Below the pieces are notes generated by a model, which saw only the letters and a program-made list of their open reading frames with translations, had not been told where the DNA came from and ran no database searches. 64,000 bases of DNA, from positions 620,001 to 684,000 of the forward strand of contig JACKOQ010000001.1 of NCBI GenBank assembly GCA_024234215.1, given 5' to 3'. This stretch comes from Pseudomonadales bacterium. Lineage in GTDB: Bacteria; Pseudomonadota; Gammaproteobacteria; Pseudomonadales; UBA5862. This document shows, piece after piece, positions 27,421 through 35,029 of this stretch; the first letter of the stretch is position 1; the number at the start of each line of letters is the position of its first letter. The translations under genes and the position numbers were made by a program.

Positions 27421-27469
27421 ATCCCGATGAATCAAAAGGCCGCCATCAGGCGGCCTTTTGATTCGGGAT
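27421..27469. terminator. Bidirectional terminator between tRNA-Asn and mdh
   Basis: A perfect 16-bp inverted repeat at 27429-27444 and 27449-27464, with loop ATCA, has AAAA/TTTT tracts inside the outer stem; an outer ATCCC/GGGAT pair extends it. It sits between two convergent genes and can terminate both. Confidence 0.8.
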
Positions 27470-27494
27470 GTTGCCCGATCAACCTCGGTGCGCT

Positions 27495-28478
27495 TCAGCT
27501 GGGCAGCAGATGGGCCACGGCATCGCGCTCTTCGATCAGTTCGGCCTCGGTGGCGGTCATCCTTTCGCGGCTGAAGGCGTCGATGTCGAGTCCCTGGACG
27601 ATTTCGAACGCGCCGCCCGCGCAGCGCACCGGGAACGAGTAGATCAATCCTTTGGCGATGCCATAGCTGCCGTCGCTGTAGATGCCCATGCTGACCCAGT
27701 CATCGGCGGGGGTGCCGAGTGCCCAGTCACGCATGTGGTTGAGTGCGGCATTGGCGGCCGAGGCGGCGCTCGATGAGCCACGCGCCTTGATGACGGCGGC
27801 GCCGCGCTGCTGCACCTGTGGAATGAACTCCTGCTGATACCAGCCGTTGTCGATCACGCCTTTGGCTGCGCTGCCGGCGATGGTGGTCTGGCTGATGTCG
27901 GGATATTGGGTCGATGAGTGGTTGCCCCAGATGGTCATGCGTCGAATCGCGGTGACCGGTTGCTGCGTCTTCTGGCCGAGCAGCGAGAGTGCGCGGTTGT
28001 GGTCGAGGCGGGTCATGGCGGTGAACTGGCGCGGATCGATGTTCGGGGCGTTGCGCTGGCAGATCAGTGCATTGGTGTTGGCCGGGTTGCCCACCACCAG
28101 CACCTTGATGGCGCGGCTGGCCACCTGATCGATCGCCTGGCCCTGCACCGAGAAGATCTGCGCATTGGCGGCCAGCAGATCCTTGCGCTCCATGCCGGGG
28201 CCGCGGGGTCGGGCGCCGACCAGCAGCGCGCAGTCGCTGTCACGAAAGGCCACCAGCGGATCATCGGTCACCACCACCGACTGCAGCAGTGGAAAGGCGC
28301 AGTCATCCAGCTCCATGACCACCCCCTTGAGCGCATCGAGGGCGGGGGTGATCTCCAGCAGTTGCAGGATGACGGGCTGGTCCTTGCCCAGCATGTCGCC
28401 CGAGGCGATGCGAAACAGCAGGGCATAGCTGATCTGTCCTGCGGCGCCGGTGACGGTAACGCGCACGGCTGGTTTCAT
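27495..28478 (-). CDS. mdh: Malate dehydrogenase
   Basis: A 327-residue malate dehydrogenase of the LDH/MDH superfamily type 2 (cytosolic-like) branch, catalysing malate to oxaloacetate in the TCA cycle. The dinucleotide motif is TVTGAAGQISYALLFRIA (residues ~8-25), the coenzyme strand LLEITPALDALKGVVMELDDC, the substrate loop GARPRGPGMERKDLL, VVGNPANTNAL, the catalytic Asp region RLDHNRAL and the catalytic His in IWGNHSSTQYPD. The ATG at 28478 begins the homology and follows CAAGGAGAATCTTCG, a good ribosome-binding site. Confidence 0.97.
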   Translation of the reverse strand: MKPAVRVTVTGAAGQISYALLFRIASGDMLGKDQPVILQLLEITPALDALKGVVMELDDCAFPLLQSVVVTDDPLVAFRDSDCALLVGARPRGPGMERKDLLAANAQIFSVQGQAIDQVASRAIKVLVVGNPANTNALICQRNAPNIDPRQFTAMTRLDHNRALSLLGQKTQQPVTAIRRMTIWGNHSSTQYPDISQTTIAGSAAKGVIDNGWYQQEFIPQVQQRGAAVIKARGSSSAASAANAALNHMRDWALGTPADDWVSMGIYSDGSYGIAKGLIYSFPVRCAGGAFEIVQGLDIDAFSRERMTATEAELIEERDAVAHLLPS

Positions 28479-28646
28479 CGAAGATTCTCCTTGATCAAGG
28501 GTCGGAATGAAAAAGAGGGCGGTTTGCCAGGGTGGGTCGGGCAGGGTCTGGAGTGCTCCGTCATGCCCGCATTCACGCGATGGGAATTTTACCATCCTCG
28601 CGCGCCATCGTCCCCGGTTGCTGCCAGGGTCGGTGCAGGAGGGGCG

Positions 28647-29159
28647 TCAAGGAGGTGGCATGACCCGCCCGGCCCCGGCGAAGCGTGGTCGCCAGTAGCC
28701 ATCGTCGAGGCGATCGAGCCGCACCCGCTTGCCGGTCGAAGGCGCATGCAGGAATGTGCCGCTGCCCAGGTAGAGGCCGACATGGTTGGTGGCGGGGGCA
28801 TCGATCCTGAAAAAGAGCAGGTCGCCGGGCAGCAGGCGCTCGGGGGTGACCGGCTGGGTCTGCGCCAGTTGCTCTGCCGCAGTGCGCGGCAGCAGCAGGC
28901 CGGCCTGCAGATAGCTGTACTGGACCAGGCCGCTGCAATCAAACCCCCGGTAGGGGTCGGCACCGCCAAATTGGTAGGGAATGCCGAGCGAACCCTGCGC
29001 GGCGGCCAGGGCAAAGATCTGATAGGGGCCGACTCCGCTGCTGGAGGCGGCGGGCGAGGGGGCGACTGCCGCAGGCGGGGCCGGGCGGGACGGAGCAGTG
29101 CTACAGCCTGCAAGCCATGAGAGCATTGCCGCCAACAGCAGTGGCAGGGCCGGTTTCAT
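28647..29159 (-). CDS. NlpC/P60 peptidoglycan endopeptidase lipoprotein
   Basis: A 170-residue predicted lipoprotein that cleaves peptide stems of murein. The signal ends in lipobox LAGC (C19). After a Pro/Ala-rich linker (20-45) the NlpC/P60 domain has the catalytic cysteine C75 in RGFDCSGLVQYSY, histidine H126 in NHVGLYLG, and H138 in FLHAPS. Order and spacing fit Spr/MepS-like enzymes. It is divergent from the HIT gene and downstream of nothing obvious in operon; a 168-bp gap separates it from mdh on the same strand. Confidence 0.92.
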   Translation of the reverse strand: MKPALPLLLAAMLSWLAGCSTAPSRPAPPAAVAPSPAASSSGVGPYQIFALAAAQGSLGIPYQFGGADPYRGFDCSGLVQYSYLQAGLLLPRTAAEQLAQTQPVTPERLLPGDLLFFRIDAPATNHVGLYLGSGTFLHAPSTGKRVRLDRLDDGYWRPRFAGAGRVMPPP

Positions 29160-29270
29160 CAGGGGTCCGCCTGCGTCGAACATGGGTCAAGTTTGTTTTA
29201 TTTTGACATGTCATTCATAAAGATGAAGCCTGTTTCATGATTCATTCTCATCTTTTTTTCTGGAGCCGTC

Positions 29271-29696
29271 ATGCCGCCTTTTGCCATTCATCCCCAGTTG
29301 CGTGCCGACAACCACCATCTGGGCCGATTTCATCACTGCCATCTGCTGCTCAACCGCAATGCCGCACTGCCCTGGTTCATTCTGCTGCCGGAGGTGGCGG
29401 TGCTGGAGTGGCATGAGATCGACGAACCGCTGCGACAGGCGATCGATCGTGAGGTGCAGGGGCTGGCGGCCTGGGTGAAGCGGCAGTTCCACTGCGACAA
29501 GCTCAATCTGGCTGCGATCGGCAACCGGGTGGCGCAACTGCACATCCATCTGATCGGCCGCCGTCAGGATGACCCCTGCTGGCCCGATGTGGTCTGGGGT
29601 GCACGCTTGCCGCCGGTCGAGTACGGTTCTGAGCAGATTGCCGAGTTGCGCCGGCGGTTGGGTGCGGAGTTGGGACTGATGGAGGTGCAGCCGTGA
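29271..29696 (+). CDS. HIT-superfamily protein
   Basis: A 141-residue histidine-triad-fold protein. The motif region reads GNRVAQLHIHLIGR: the two catalytic-type histidines of H-x-H are present, but the first His of the classical HxHxHxx triad is Gln. HIT proteins usually hydrolyse or transfer nucleotides. This Gln variant is common among proteobacterial HIT-like proteins whose substrates are unknown. An ATTTGGAGCCGTC leader gives a plausible ribosome-binding site (GGAG) before the ATG. It is followed by a terminator hairpin shared with the convergent VPLPA-CTERM gene. Confidence 0.87.
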   Translation: MPPFAIHPQLRADNHHLGRFHHCHLLLNRNAALPWFILLPEVAVLEWHEIDEPLRQAIDREVQGLAAWVKRQFHCDKLNLAAIGNRVAQLHIHLIGRRQDDPCWPDVVWGARLPPVEYGSEQIAELRRRLGAELGLMEVQP

Positions 29697-29712
29697 GCAG
29701 CGCTGAAATGCA

Positions 29713-29736
29713 AAGGGCCACCCGCAGGTGGCCCTT
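29713..29736. terminator. Terminator hairpin between convergent HIT and VPLPA-CTERM genes
   Basis: A 10-bp perfect stem (29713-29722 with 29727-29736) and 4-nt loop lie between the stop codons of two converging genes. AAA and TTG flank it, so the U-tracts are short. Confidence 0.6.
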
Positions 29737-29751
29737 GCGTCAACCGTCTGT

Positions 29752-30468
29752 TCAGGCTTTCTGCTGACTGCGGCGGGCGACACCCGCCAGACCGAGCAGA
29801 CCGCTGCCCATCAGCCAGACCGCAGCCGGTACCGGCACCGGTGCCGGTACGGGTGTGATTTCGGCCAGCACCTCATAGTGGCCATTGGCCGCGCCGGTAC
29901 CCACCAGGGAGATGAAGGCGAAGTCGCCAAATGGCGCATAATCACCGGCGCTGAAGGCCCAGTCGAAGGTCAGGGTGTCGCCGGCATTGGCGGAGATGCT
30001 GAATTGGATGAGCGAACCATCAACGCCGGGATTGCCTTGGGTGTTCAGGTAGAGCGAGGTGCTGACACCGGAGTCGCCATCCACGCTGTCGAGCAGCGCC
30101 ATCTGGCCACCCTCGGTCGGGCTGTAGCTGTCAAAGCTGCTGACGACCTTGACGTCGCCTGCTGCGCCGTATCCTGCAAGATTGCCGAATTCGAAGCCTC
30201 GGTTTGAGACCAATTGCGGTAGCACAGCAGTGCTGTCGAGGTTGTCGAGCAGCAGTTGCGAGGGAAGTAACGCATTAACAAAGCTTATCTGGTCGTGACC
30301 TTCATCACTGACGCCAAGAACTACCGTGCCGGTAAATGTACCGCCGAAGGTATAGCTGTACTGTTGCCAGCCGCTACTGTCAAAATCAGGCACATAGAGG
30401 GTGGCGGCGAAGGCGGGTGCCGCGCCGAGGGCGGCCGCGGTGGCGGCGGCAAGAGCCAGTCGTTTCAT
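29752..30468 (-). CDS. VPLPA-CTERM sorting domain protein
   Basis: This 238-residue secreted protein has a Sec signal (MKRLALAAATAAALGAAPAFA) and a C-terminal exosortase-type signal: VPVPAAVWLMGSGLLGLAGVARRSQQKA, i.e. a VPLPA-like motif, a transmembrane helix and a basic tail. The central part is a beta-rich jelly-roll-like domain (SGWQQYSYTFGGTFTGTVVLGV, NRGFEFGNLAGYG, ISANAGDTLTFDWAFSAGDYAPFGDFAFISL) similar to other NF038-type CTERM proteins. It is probably sorted by an exosortase (XrtD-type) encoded elsewhere and exported to the surface or matrix. The ATG at 30468 was chosen for the signal peptide and the AGGAGACCGAC ribosome-binding site. Confidence 0.88.
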   Translation of the reverse strand: MKRLALAAATAAALGAAPAFAATLYVPDFDSSGWQQYSYTFGGTFTGTVVLGVSDEGHDQISFVNALLPSQLLLDNLDSTAVLPQLVSNRGFEFGNLAGYGAAGDVKVVSSFDSYSPTEGGQMALLDSVDGDSGVSTSLYLNTQGNPGVDGSLIQFSISANAGDTLTFDWAFSAGDYAPFGDFAFISLVGTGAANGHYEVLAEITPVPAPVPVPAAVWLMGSGLLGLAGVARRSQQKA

Positions 30469-30520
30469 GTCGGTCTCCTGATCTGTGCAGAGTGTGTTGA
30501 GTCGTACCTCAGCCTTTATA

Positions 30521-30537
30521 TACAACAGACGTGCCAA
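30521..30537 (-). promoter_or_regulatory. Sigma-54-type promoter of the VPLPA-CTERM gene
   Basis: On the minus strand the sequence TTGGCACGTCTGTTGTA matches the -24/-12 consensus (TGGCACG, four bases, TTGCA) at all but one base of the -12 element. It is 53 bp before the start codon. A pronounced A/T tract follows upstream (30538-30561), which could bend DNA for an enhancer-binding activator. Confidence 0.65.
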
Positions 30538-30797
30538 TAAAAAATTATTTTTTTTATCAGATGGTTGTATCTTCAAAGTTGATGGGGCAGAGCATTGCCT
30601 GGAGCAATCTGTAAAAAAAGTTGACACTTTTCGGCTGGATGGCGCGGCCGGCAGACTCTGCCGAAGCCGGCGCTTCAGGCCCATCCGCCGGGCTGACGGG
30701 CCATTGACCTGACACACTGTCTGGACATTGCCGGTGCGCTCTGGGAGGATCATCCCTCGACTTGGAAGTGTGAATTTTTTCAACAGGGGGAGTGACC
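30538..30797. other. Intergenic region between VPLPA-CTERM gene and monooxygenase
   Basis: This stretch holds A/T-rich sequence at 30538-30561 and a near-perfect palindrome CGGCAGA-C-TCTGCCG at 30649-30663, located about 125 bp upstream of the sigma-54-type promoter, where enhancer-binding proteins usually bind. No convincing sigma-70 promoter for the monooxygenase was found; a TTGACA at 30621-30626 lacks a matching -10. Confidence 0.5.
30649..30663. repeat. Palindrome upstream of sigma-54-type promoter
   Basis: CGGCAGA and TCTGCCG flank a single C, giving a 15-bp dyad. Its distance from the VPLPA-CTERM promoter fits an upstream activator site, but it could also serve the divergent monooxygenase gene. 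Confidence 0.45.
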
Positions 30798-32282
30798 ATG
30801 GGCAGTGTTCAGCAGGGCGTGGCCGCGCGGGGCGATTCGCCGCGCTTCATCATCATGGGCGGTGGCATGGCGGGCATCCTGAGTGCCATCAAGTTGCGCG
30901 AGGCCGGCTTTACCAACTTCATCGGCTATGAGAAGGCCGACCGGCTGGGTGGCACCTGGCGCGAGAACCGCTATCCGGGGGTGGCCTGCGACGTGCCGTC
31001 GCACTTCTACAGCTACTCCTTTGCGCCCAATCCGGAGTGGAGCCATGTCTTCTCGCCGGGCGAGGAGATCTGGAGCTACTTCGAAGAGGTGGCGCGGCGT
31101 TATGACGTGGTGAAGGATTTTCGCTTCGGCACCGAGGTGCGCAGCATGGCGTTCCGTGATGGCCGCTGGCATCTCGAGCTCTCGACCGGCGAGCGTGATG
31201 TTGCCGACTTCGTGATCGCTGCCACCGGCGTACTGCACCATCCGGCCTACCCGGCCATTGCCGGCCTTGACCGCTTCCAGGGTGCGATGTTCCACACCGC
31301 CCGCTGGGACCAGAGCGTGCCGCTCGACAACCGGCGGGTCGGCATCGTCGGCACCGGCTCGACGGCGGTGCAGATCGTCTCGGCGCTGGTGGGCCGCGTC
31401 GCCCAGTTGAAGCTGTTCCAGCGCACGGCGCAGTGGATCATGCCAAGGCCCAATCCGCCGATTGCGGAAGCGGACAAGGCGCTGTTTCGCAGCGATCCGG
31501 CGGTGATGGCGGCGATGCGGGCCGAACTGGGCAAATCGGCCTCCGAGAATTTCGCCACGGCGGTGGTCAACATCAACTCGCCACAACTGCGTGAGATCGA
31601 GCAACTCTGCCTGGCCAACCTCGAAGAGAACGTGACCGATCCAGTGCTGCGCGAGAAGCTGCGCCCCCACTACCGGGCGGCCTGCAAGCGGCTGATCATG
31701 TCGCCGGACTTCTATCAGGCGATCCAGCGGCCCAACGCGCAACTGGTGACCGAGTCGATCGAGGCGGTCGAGGCCGGCGGGGTGCGCACGGTGGATGGCG
31801 TGCTGCATGAACTGGATGTACTGGTGCTGGCGACCGGCTTTCAGGTTGACCGCTTCATGCGGCCGATCGAGGTGGTGGGGCGCAACGGCATGACGCTCGA
31901 CGAAGTGTGGGCCAAGCGGCCCTCGGCCTACCTGGCGATCTCGATCCCCGACTTTCCCAACCTGTTCATGCTCAATGGTCCCAACGGACCGGTCGGCAAC
32001 TTCTCGCTGATCGATGTGGCCGAGATTCAGTTCGACTACATCATGCAACTGATCGAAGAGGCGCGTCGCCGGCAGGCGCACCAGGTGTCGGTGAAGCCGC
32101 AGGCGGCCGAGCGGTTCGAAAACGAGCGGGTCGAGGCGACCAGGAACACCGTCTGGGTCAGCGGCTGCCGCAGCTGGTATCTGGATGACCGTGGTATTCC
32201 TGCCGCCTGGCCCTGGGGCTTCGACCGTTTCCGCGAGGTGATGGCGCAACCGAAGTTCGAGGATTTCGAACTGGTGGCCTGA
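30798..32282 (+). CDS. Baeyer-Villiger-type flavin monooxygenase
   Basis: A 494-residue FAD/NADPH class B monooxygenase that probably inserts oxygen into a cyclic or linear ketone. The first dinucleotide motif is IIMGGGMAGILSA (18-30), the Baeyer-Villiger fingerprint FxGxxxHxxxW(P/D) is exactly matched as FQGAMFHTARWD (160-171), and the second dinucleotide motif is VGTGSTAVQ (184-192). ATGF (LVLATGF) closes the FAD domain. The ATG at 30798 is preferred over the upstream in-frame GTG at 30792 because the AGGGGGAG ribosome-binding site has better spacing. It stands alone between the CTERM gene and the Pho-box locus. Substrate unknown. Confidence 0.93.
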   Translation: MGSVQQGVAARGDSPRFIIMGGGMAGILSAIKLREAGFTNFIGYEKADRLGGTWRENRYPGVACDVPSHFYSYSFAPNPEWSHVFSPGEEIWSYFEEVARRYDVVKDFRFGTEVRSMAFRDGRWHLELSTGERDVADFVIAATGVLHHPAYPAIAGLDRFQGAMFHTARWDQSVPLDNRRVGIVGTGSTAVQIVSALVGRVAQLKLFQRTAQWIMPRPNPPIAEADKALFRSDPAVMAAMRAELGKSASENFATAVVNINSPQLREIEQLCLANLEENVTDPVLREKLRPHYRAACKRLIMSPDFYQAIQRPNAQLVTESIEAVEAGGVRTVDGVLHELDVLVLATGFQVDRFMRPIEVVGRNGMTLDEVWAKRPSAYLAISIPDFPNLFMLNGPNGPVGNFSLIDVAEIQFDYIMQLIEEARRRQAHQVSVKPQAAERFENERVEATRNTVWVSGCRSWYLDDRGIPAAWPWGFDRFREVMAQPKFEDFELVA

Positions 32283-32291
32283 CTGCCGGTC

Positions 32292-32319
32292 CGGGTGGTC
32301 TGGACAGCCAGATCACCCG
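32292..32319 (+). terminator. Hairpin after the monooxygenase gene
   Basis: A 12-bp stem with one G-T pair (32292-32303 with 32308-32319) and loop ACAG follows the stop codon by 9 bp. Only TT follows the stem, so termination may be weak or Rho-assisted. Confidence 0.45.
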
Positions 32320-32398
32320 TTCACTGCCGCCGTGCATCGGCAGATGAGAGATCCTTTGCTCAAGAAGCGTTCTATCTGGCGCTGCCCGGCAGGGTCGG

Positions 32399-32432
32399 CC
32401 GTCACTTTTTCGTCATCTGTCACGGCTAGAGT
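32399..32432 (+). promoter_or_regulatory. Pho box and -10 of the ExbB/ExbD/TonB unit
   Basis: Half-sites CCGTCAC (32399-32405) and TCGTCAT (32410-32416) are separated by 4 bp, the PhoB box arrangement. Ten bases later comes TAGAGT (32427-32432) as -10. A third half-site, CTGTCAC, abuts at 32417-32423. The start codon is at 32465. Confidence 0.72.
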
Positions 32433-32464
32433 GCCGGTCCGTCCTCACTCTGCCGCTGCCGTCC

Positions 32465-34159
32465 ATGAGTCCAAGAAACGCACTGTTGCTGTTTGCACTG
32501 ATCATTCCTCTGACCGCGCAAGCCTGGTGGAATGACGCCTGGAGTGAGCGTCGGCTGGTGCTGCTGGACACATCCGAAGCAGGGGTCGCGACGACCTCGG
32601 CAGTCTCTGGCGCCGTGCTGCCGGTGCGACTGCACAGCGGCAACTTCGATTTTCTGGCCGCCAAGCCCGATGGGAGCGACCTGCGTCTGCTGGCTGCCGA
32701 TGACAAGACCCCGCTGAAATTCCACATCGAGCGTTTCGACAGCGTCAACGAGCTGGCCCTGCTCTGGGTGCAGCTGCCGCAGATTGCGCCGAACAGCGCC
32801 GGACAGAAGATCTATCTCTACTTCGGCAATCCGGACGCAGCGGCAGAGGGCAGTGCGCCGGCGGCCAGTTACGATCCAGCGACCCGTGCCGTGTTCCATT
32901 TCGATGAAGGCGAGGCGACTGCGCGCGATGTCTCGGCCAATGGCAACAGCGCAAGCGGTGAATTGACGATCGAGAAGGCGGGTCTGCTCGGTGCGAGTGC
33001 ACGATTCGCTCAGGTGCCGCTGCGGATCTCCGCATCGCCCAGTCTGCAACTGGCGCCCGATGGGCGCTTCAGTTTTTCCGGCTGGGTTCGGCTCGATGAC
33101 GTGAATGGCGGGGCGGTGCTCTACCGGCAGGGGCCGGTGGCCATCAGGGTCGAGCAGGGCAGGCTGACGCTCGCCGGCGTTGGAGCGCAACCGCTGACGG
33201 GTGGTGCGCTGAGCGCCGGAAGCTGGCAGCACATTGCGGTGACGGTGGGTGGCGGCAAGGCGACGCTCCATGTTAATGGTGCCGAGGTGGCCGCAGGTGA
33301 GGCTGCTCTGCCGGCGGTGCAGGATGAGGTGCTGATCGGCGAGGGTCTGGGCGGCCTGATGGATGAGCTGCAGATCGCCAGCGATCTGCGCTCGGCCGAC
33401 TGGATCAGGCTGGCGGTGGGTGCCCAGGGGGTGGAGTCCAGACTGATCGCGGTGCGTGGCGACGAAGAGGTGGCGAGTGAAGCGGGCGAGGTCTCCTACA
33501 TGGGCATCCTCGTCAGCAACCTCACCACCGATGCCTGGGTGGTGATCGTGCTGCTGATGGTGATGCTGGCGATCGCCGTGGTGGTGATGGTGGCCAAGGC
33601 CCGCCTGGTCAGTGTCACCGACAAGGAGAACCGCCTCTTTCTCAGACGTTTTCGCGATGCGACCGATGATTTTCTCGACCTGGAGAAGCAAGGTGCCAGC
33701 CATGCGCACTCATCGCTCTATCGTCTCTACCAGGCTGCCGTTCGCGAAGTGATGAAGCGCGGCAGCGAGCAGGGTGGAATCAACCTCAGCAATGCCTCGA
33801 TCAGTGCGATCAAGGCGGCGGTGGATGCCGATCTGGTGCGGGAGTCGCACCGGCTCAATGCGCAGATGGTGCTGCTGACGATTGCGATTTCGGGGGGGCC
33901 CTTTCTCGGTCTGCTGGGGACGGTGGTGGGGGTGATGATCACCTTCGCAGCCATCGCGGCTGCCGGAGATGTCAATGTCAACGCCATCGCGCCCGGCATT
34001 GCCGCCGCGCTGCTGGCCACGGTCGCGGGTCTGGCGGTCGCCATCCCGGCACTGTTTGGCTACAACTATCTGGCCTCGCGGATCAAGAACATCTCGGCGG
34101 ACATGCAGATCTTCGTCGATGAGCTGATCACCCGCATTGCCGAGAGTCACAGCCATTGA
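32465..34159 (+). CDS. DUF2341-LamG-ExbB/TolQ fusion protein
   Basis: A 564-residue chimera. Residues 1-20 are a signal peptide. WWNDAWSERRLVLLDT (21-36) to about 130 resembles DUF2341. About 140-310 resembles a LamG/concanavalin-like domain (FHFDEGEATARDVSANGN, RFSFSGWVRLDD, SWQHIAVTVGGGKATLHVNG, DELQIA). Then comes a MotA/TolQ/ExbB proton-channel domain with membrane segments at about 357-378, 466-500 and 510-532, including the conserved GPFLGLLGTVVGVMITF and GIAAALLATVAGLAVAIPALFGYN. Normal ExbB lacks any such periplasmic part. Together with the two ExbD proteins and TonB downstream it should form a proton-driven energiser; the extra domains may bind glycans or partner proteins. First gene of a Pho-box-headed operon. 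The domain calls for DUF2341/LamG are from pattern, the ExbB call is strong. Confidence 0.88.
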   Translation: MSPRNALLLFALIIPLTAQAWWNDAWSERRLVLLDTSEAGVATTSAVSGAVLPVRLHSGNFDFLAAKPDGSDLRLLAADDKTPLKFHIERFDSVNELALLWVQLPQIAPNSAGQKIYLYFGNPDAAAEGSAPAASYDPATRAVFHFDEGEATARDVSANGNSASGELTIEKAGLLGASARFAQVPLRISASPSLQLAPDGRFSFSGWVRLDDVNGGAVLYRQGPVAIRVEQGRLTLAGVGAQPLTGGALSAGSWQHIAVTVGGGKATLHVNGAEVAAGEAALPAVQDEVLIGEGLGGLMDELQIASDLRSADWIRLAVGAQGVESRLIAVRGDEEVASEAGEVSYMGILVSNLTTDAWVVIVLLMVMLAIAVVVMVAKARLVSVTDKENRLFLRRFRDATDDFLDLEKQGASHAHSSLYRLYQAAVREVMKRGSEQGGINLSNASISAIKAAVDADLVRESHRLNAQMVLLTIAISGGPFLGLLGTVVGVMITFAAIAAAGDVNVNAIAPGIAAALLATVAGLAVAIPALFGYNYLASRIKNISADMQIFVDELITRIAESHSH

Positions 34160-34210
34160 GCCGCCTCTGATGCGGCTGCATGGTGCCATGGTGCTTGTCG
34201 GGGCCTGACG

Positions 34211-34621
34211 ATGTCGGTCGAAATCCACGAAGACAATCAACCCTATGACGAGATCAACATCACGCCGATGCTCGATCTCACCTATGTGCTGCTGGTCATC
34301 TTCATCATCATGACCACCGCCTCGGTACAGGGCGTCAGGGTCGAGCCTCCCCGCACGGTGACGGCGCAGACGCTGGCCAAACCGCAGACCCGTGCCATCA
34401 CCGTGACGCGCGAGGGCAATGTTTTTCTGGACGCCTATCCGGTGGACATGCAGCAACTGGAGGTGCGGCTGGCGCAGTACAAGGTGGCCAATCCGGCGCT
34501 GCCGGTGGTGCTCAAGGGCGATGCCGAGGCCCAGTACGACAAGGTGATGCAGGTGCTGGAGATCTGCAAGCGTCTGGACATCGTCGAGATCGGGCTGGTC
34601 ACCAAGCGGGCGGGAGGCTGA
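34211..34621 (+). CDS. exbD: ExbD-family energiser protein 1
   Basis: A 136-residue ExbD/TolR protein: short cytoplasmic N-terminus, one membrane helix (MLDLTYVLLVIFIIMTTA, ~20-37) with the proton-conducting Asp at D22, and a periplasmic domain (VFLDAYPVDMQQLEVRLAQYK, VVLKGDAEAQYDKVMQVLEICKRLDI). It should assemble with the ExbB fusion encoded 51 bp upstream. It is followed two bases later by a second, similar ExbD. Confidence 0.93.
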   Translation: MSVEIHEDNQPYDEINITPMLDLTYVLLVIFIIMTTASVQGVRVEPPRTVTAQTLAKPQTRAITVTREGNVFLDAYPVDMQQLEVRLAQYKVANPALPVVLKGDAEAQYDKVMQVLEICKRLDIVEIGLVTKRAGG

Positions 34622-34623
34622 CC

Positions 34624-35028
34624 ATGCAGCTCCAGAGCGAGACCAAACCCTATGACTCGATGAATGTCACGCCGATGCTCGATCTGGTCTATGTGCTGCT
34701 GGTGGTGTTCATCCTGATGACCACCGCGACGGTGCAGGGGCTGACCATGAACCTGCCCAAGCCCAGCAACAAACCGAGCAGCGAGCAGCATGAGGTCAAG
34801 ATCGTGCAGATCACCCCGGAAGGGTCGCTGCTGCTGAATGGGGTGGGCGTCACGCTGGAGGAGCTGAAGAGCCAGCTCGAGCAGGCCAAGGCGCGCGATC
34901 CCAAGCTGTCGGTCATGATCAAGGGCGATCCACTGGCGCAGTATGCACGGGTGATCGCGGTGGTGGACATGGCGAACCTGCTGGCCATCGAGGGGGTTGG
35001 GCTGGTGACCGCGCGCATCGGCAACTGA
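34624..35028 (+). CDS. exbD: ExbD-family energiser protein 2
   Basis: A 134-residue ExbD/TolR protein with the same layout as its upstream neighbour: membrane helix MLDLVYVLLVVFILMTTA with proton-path Asp at D20, and the periplasmic domain LLLNGVGVTLEELKSQLEQAKARDPKLSVMIKGDPLAQYARVIAVVDMANLLAI. Two non-identical ExbDs in one unit are known in some TonB systems of Xanthomonas and Bacteroidetes, where the second may regulate rather than pump. Its stop is separated by one base from the tonB-like start. Confidence 0.93.
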   Translation: MQLQSETKPYDSMNVTPMLDLVYVLLVVFILMTTATVQGLTMNLPKPSNKPSSEQHEVKIVQITPEGSLLLNGVGVTLEELKSQLEQAKARDPKLSVMIKGDPLAQYARVIAVVDMANLLAIEGVGLVTARIGN

Positions 35029-35029
35029 C

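Noticed and set aside
29203..29213. TTGACA/TGACATGTCA palindrome between the NlpC/P60 and HIT genes
   Set aside because: The dyad is only 10 bp and no -10 element is at the right distance from TTGACA in either direction, so no promoter or operator can be claimed.
30621..30626. TTGACA as a -35 element for the monooxygenase gene
   Set aside because: No -10-like hexamer occurs at 16-18 bp; the following sequence is GC-rich.
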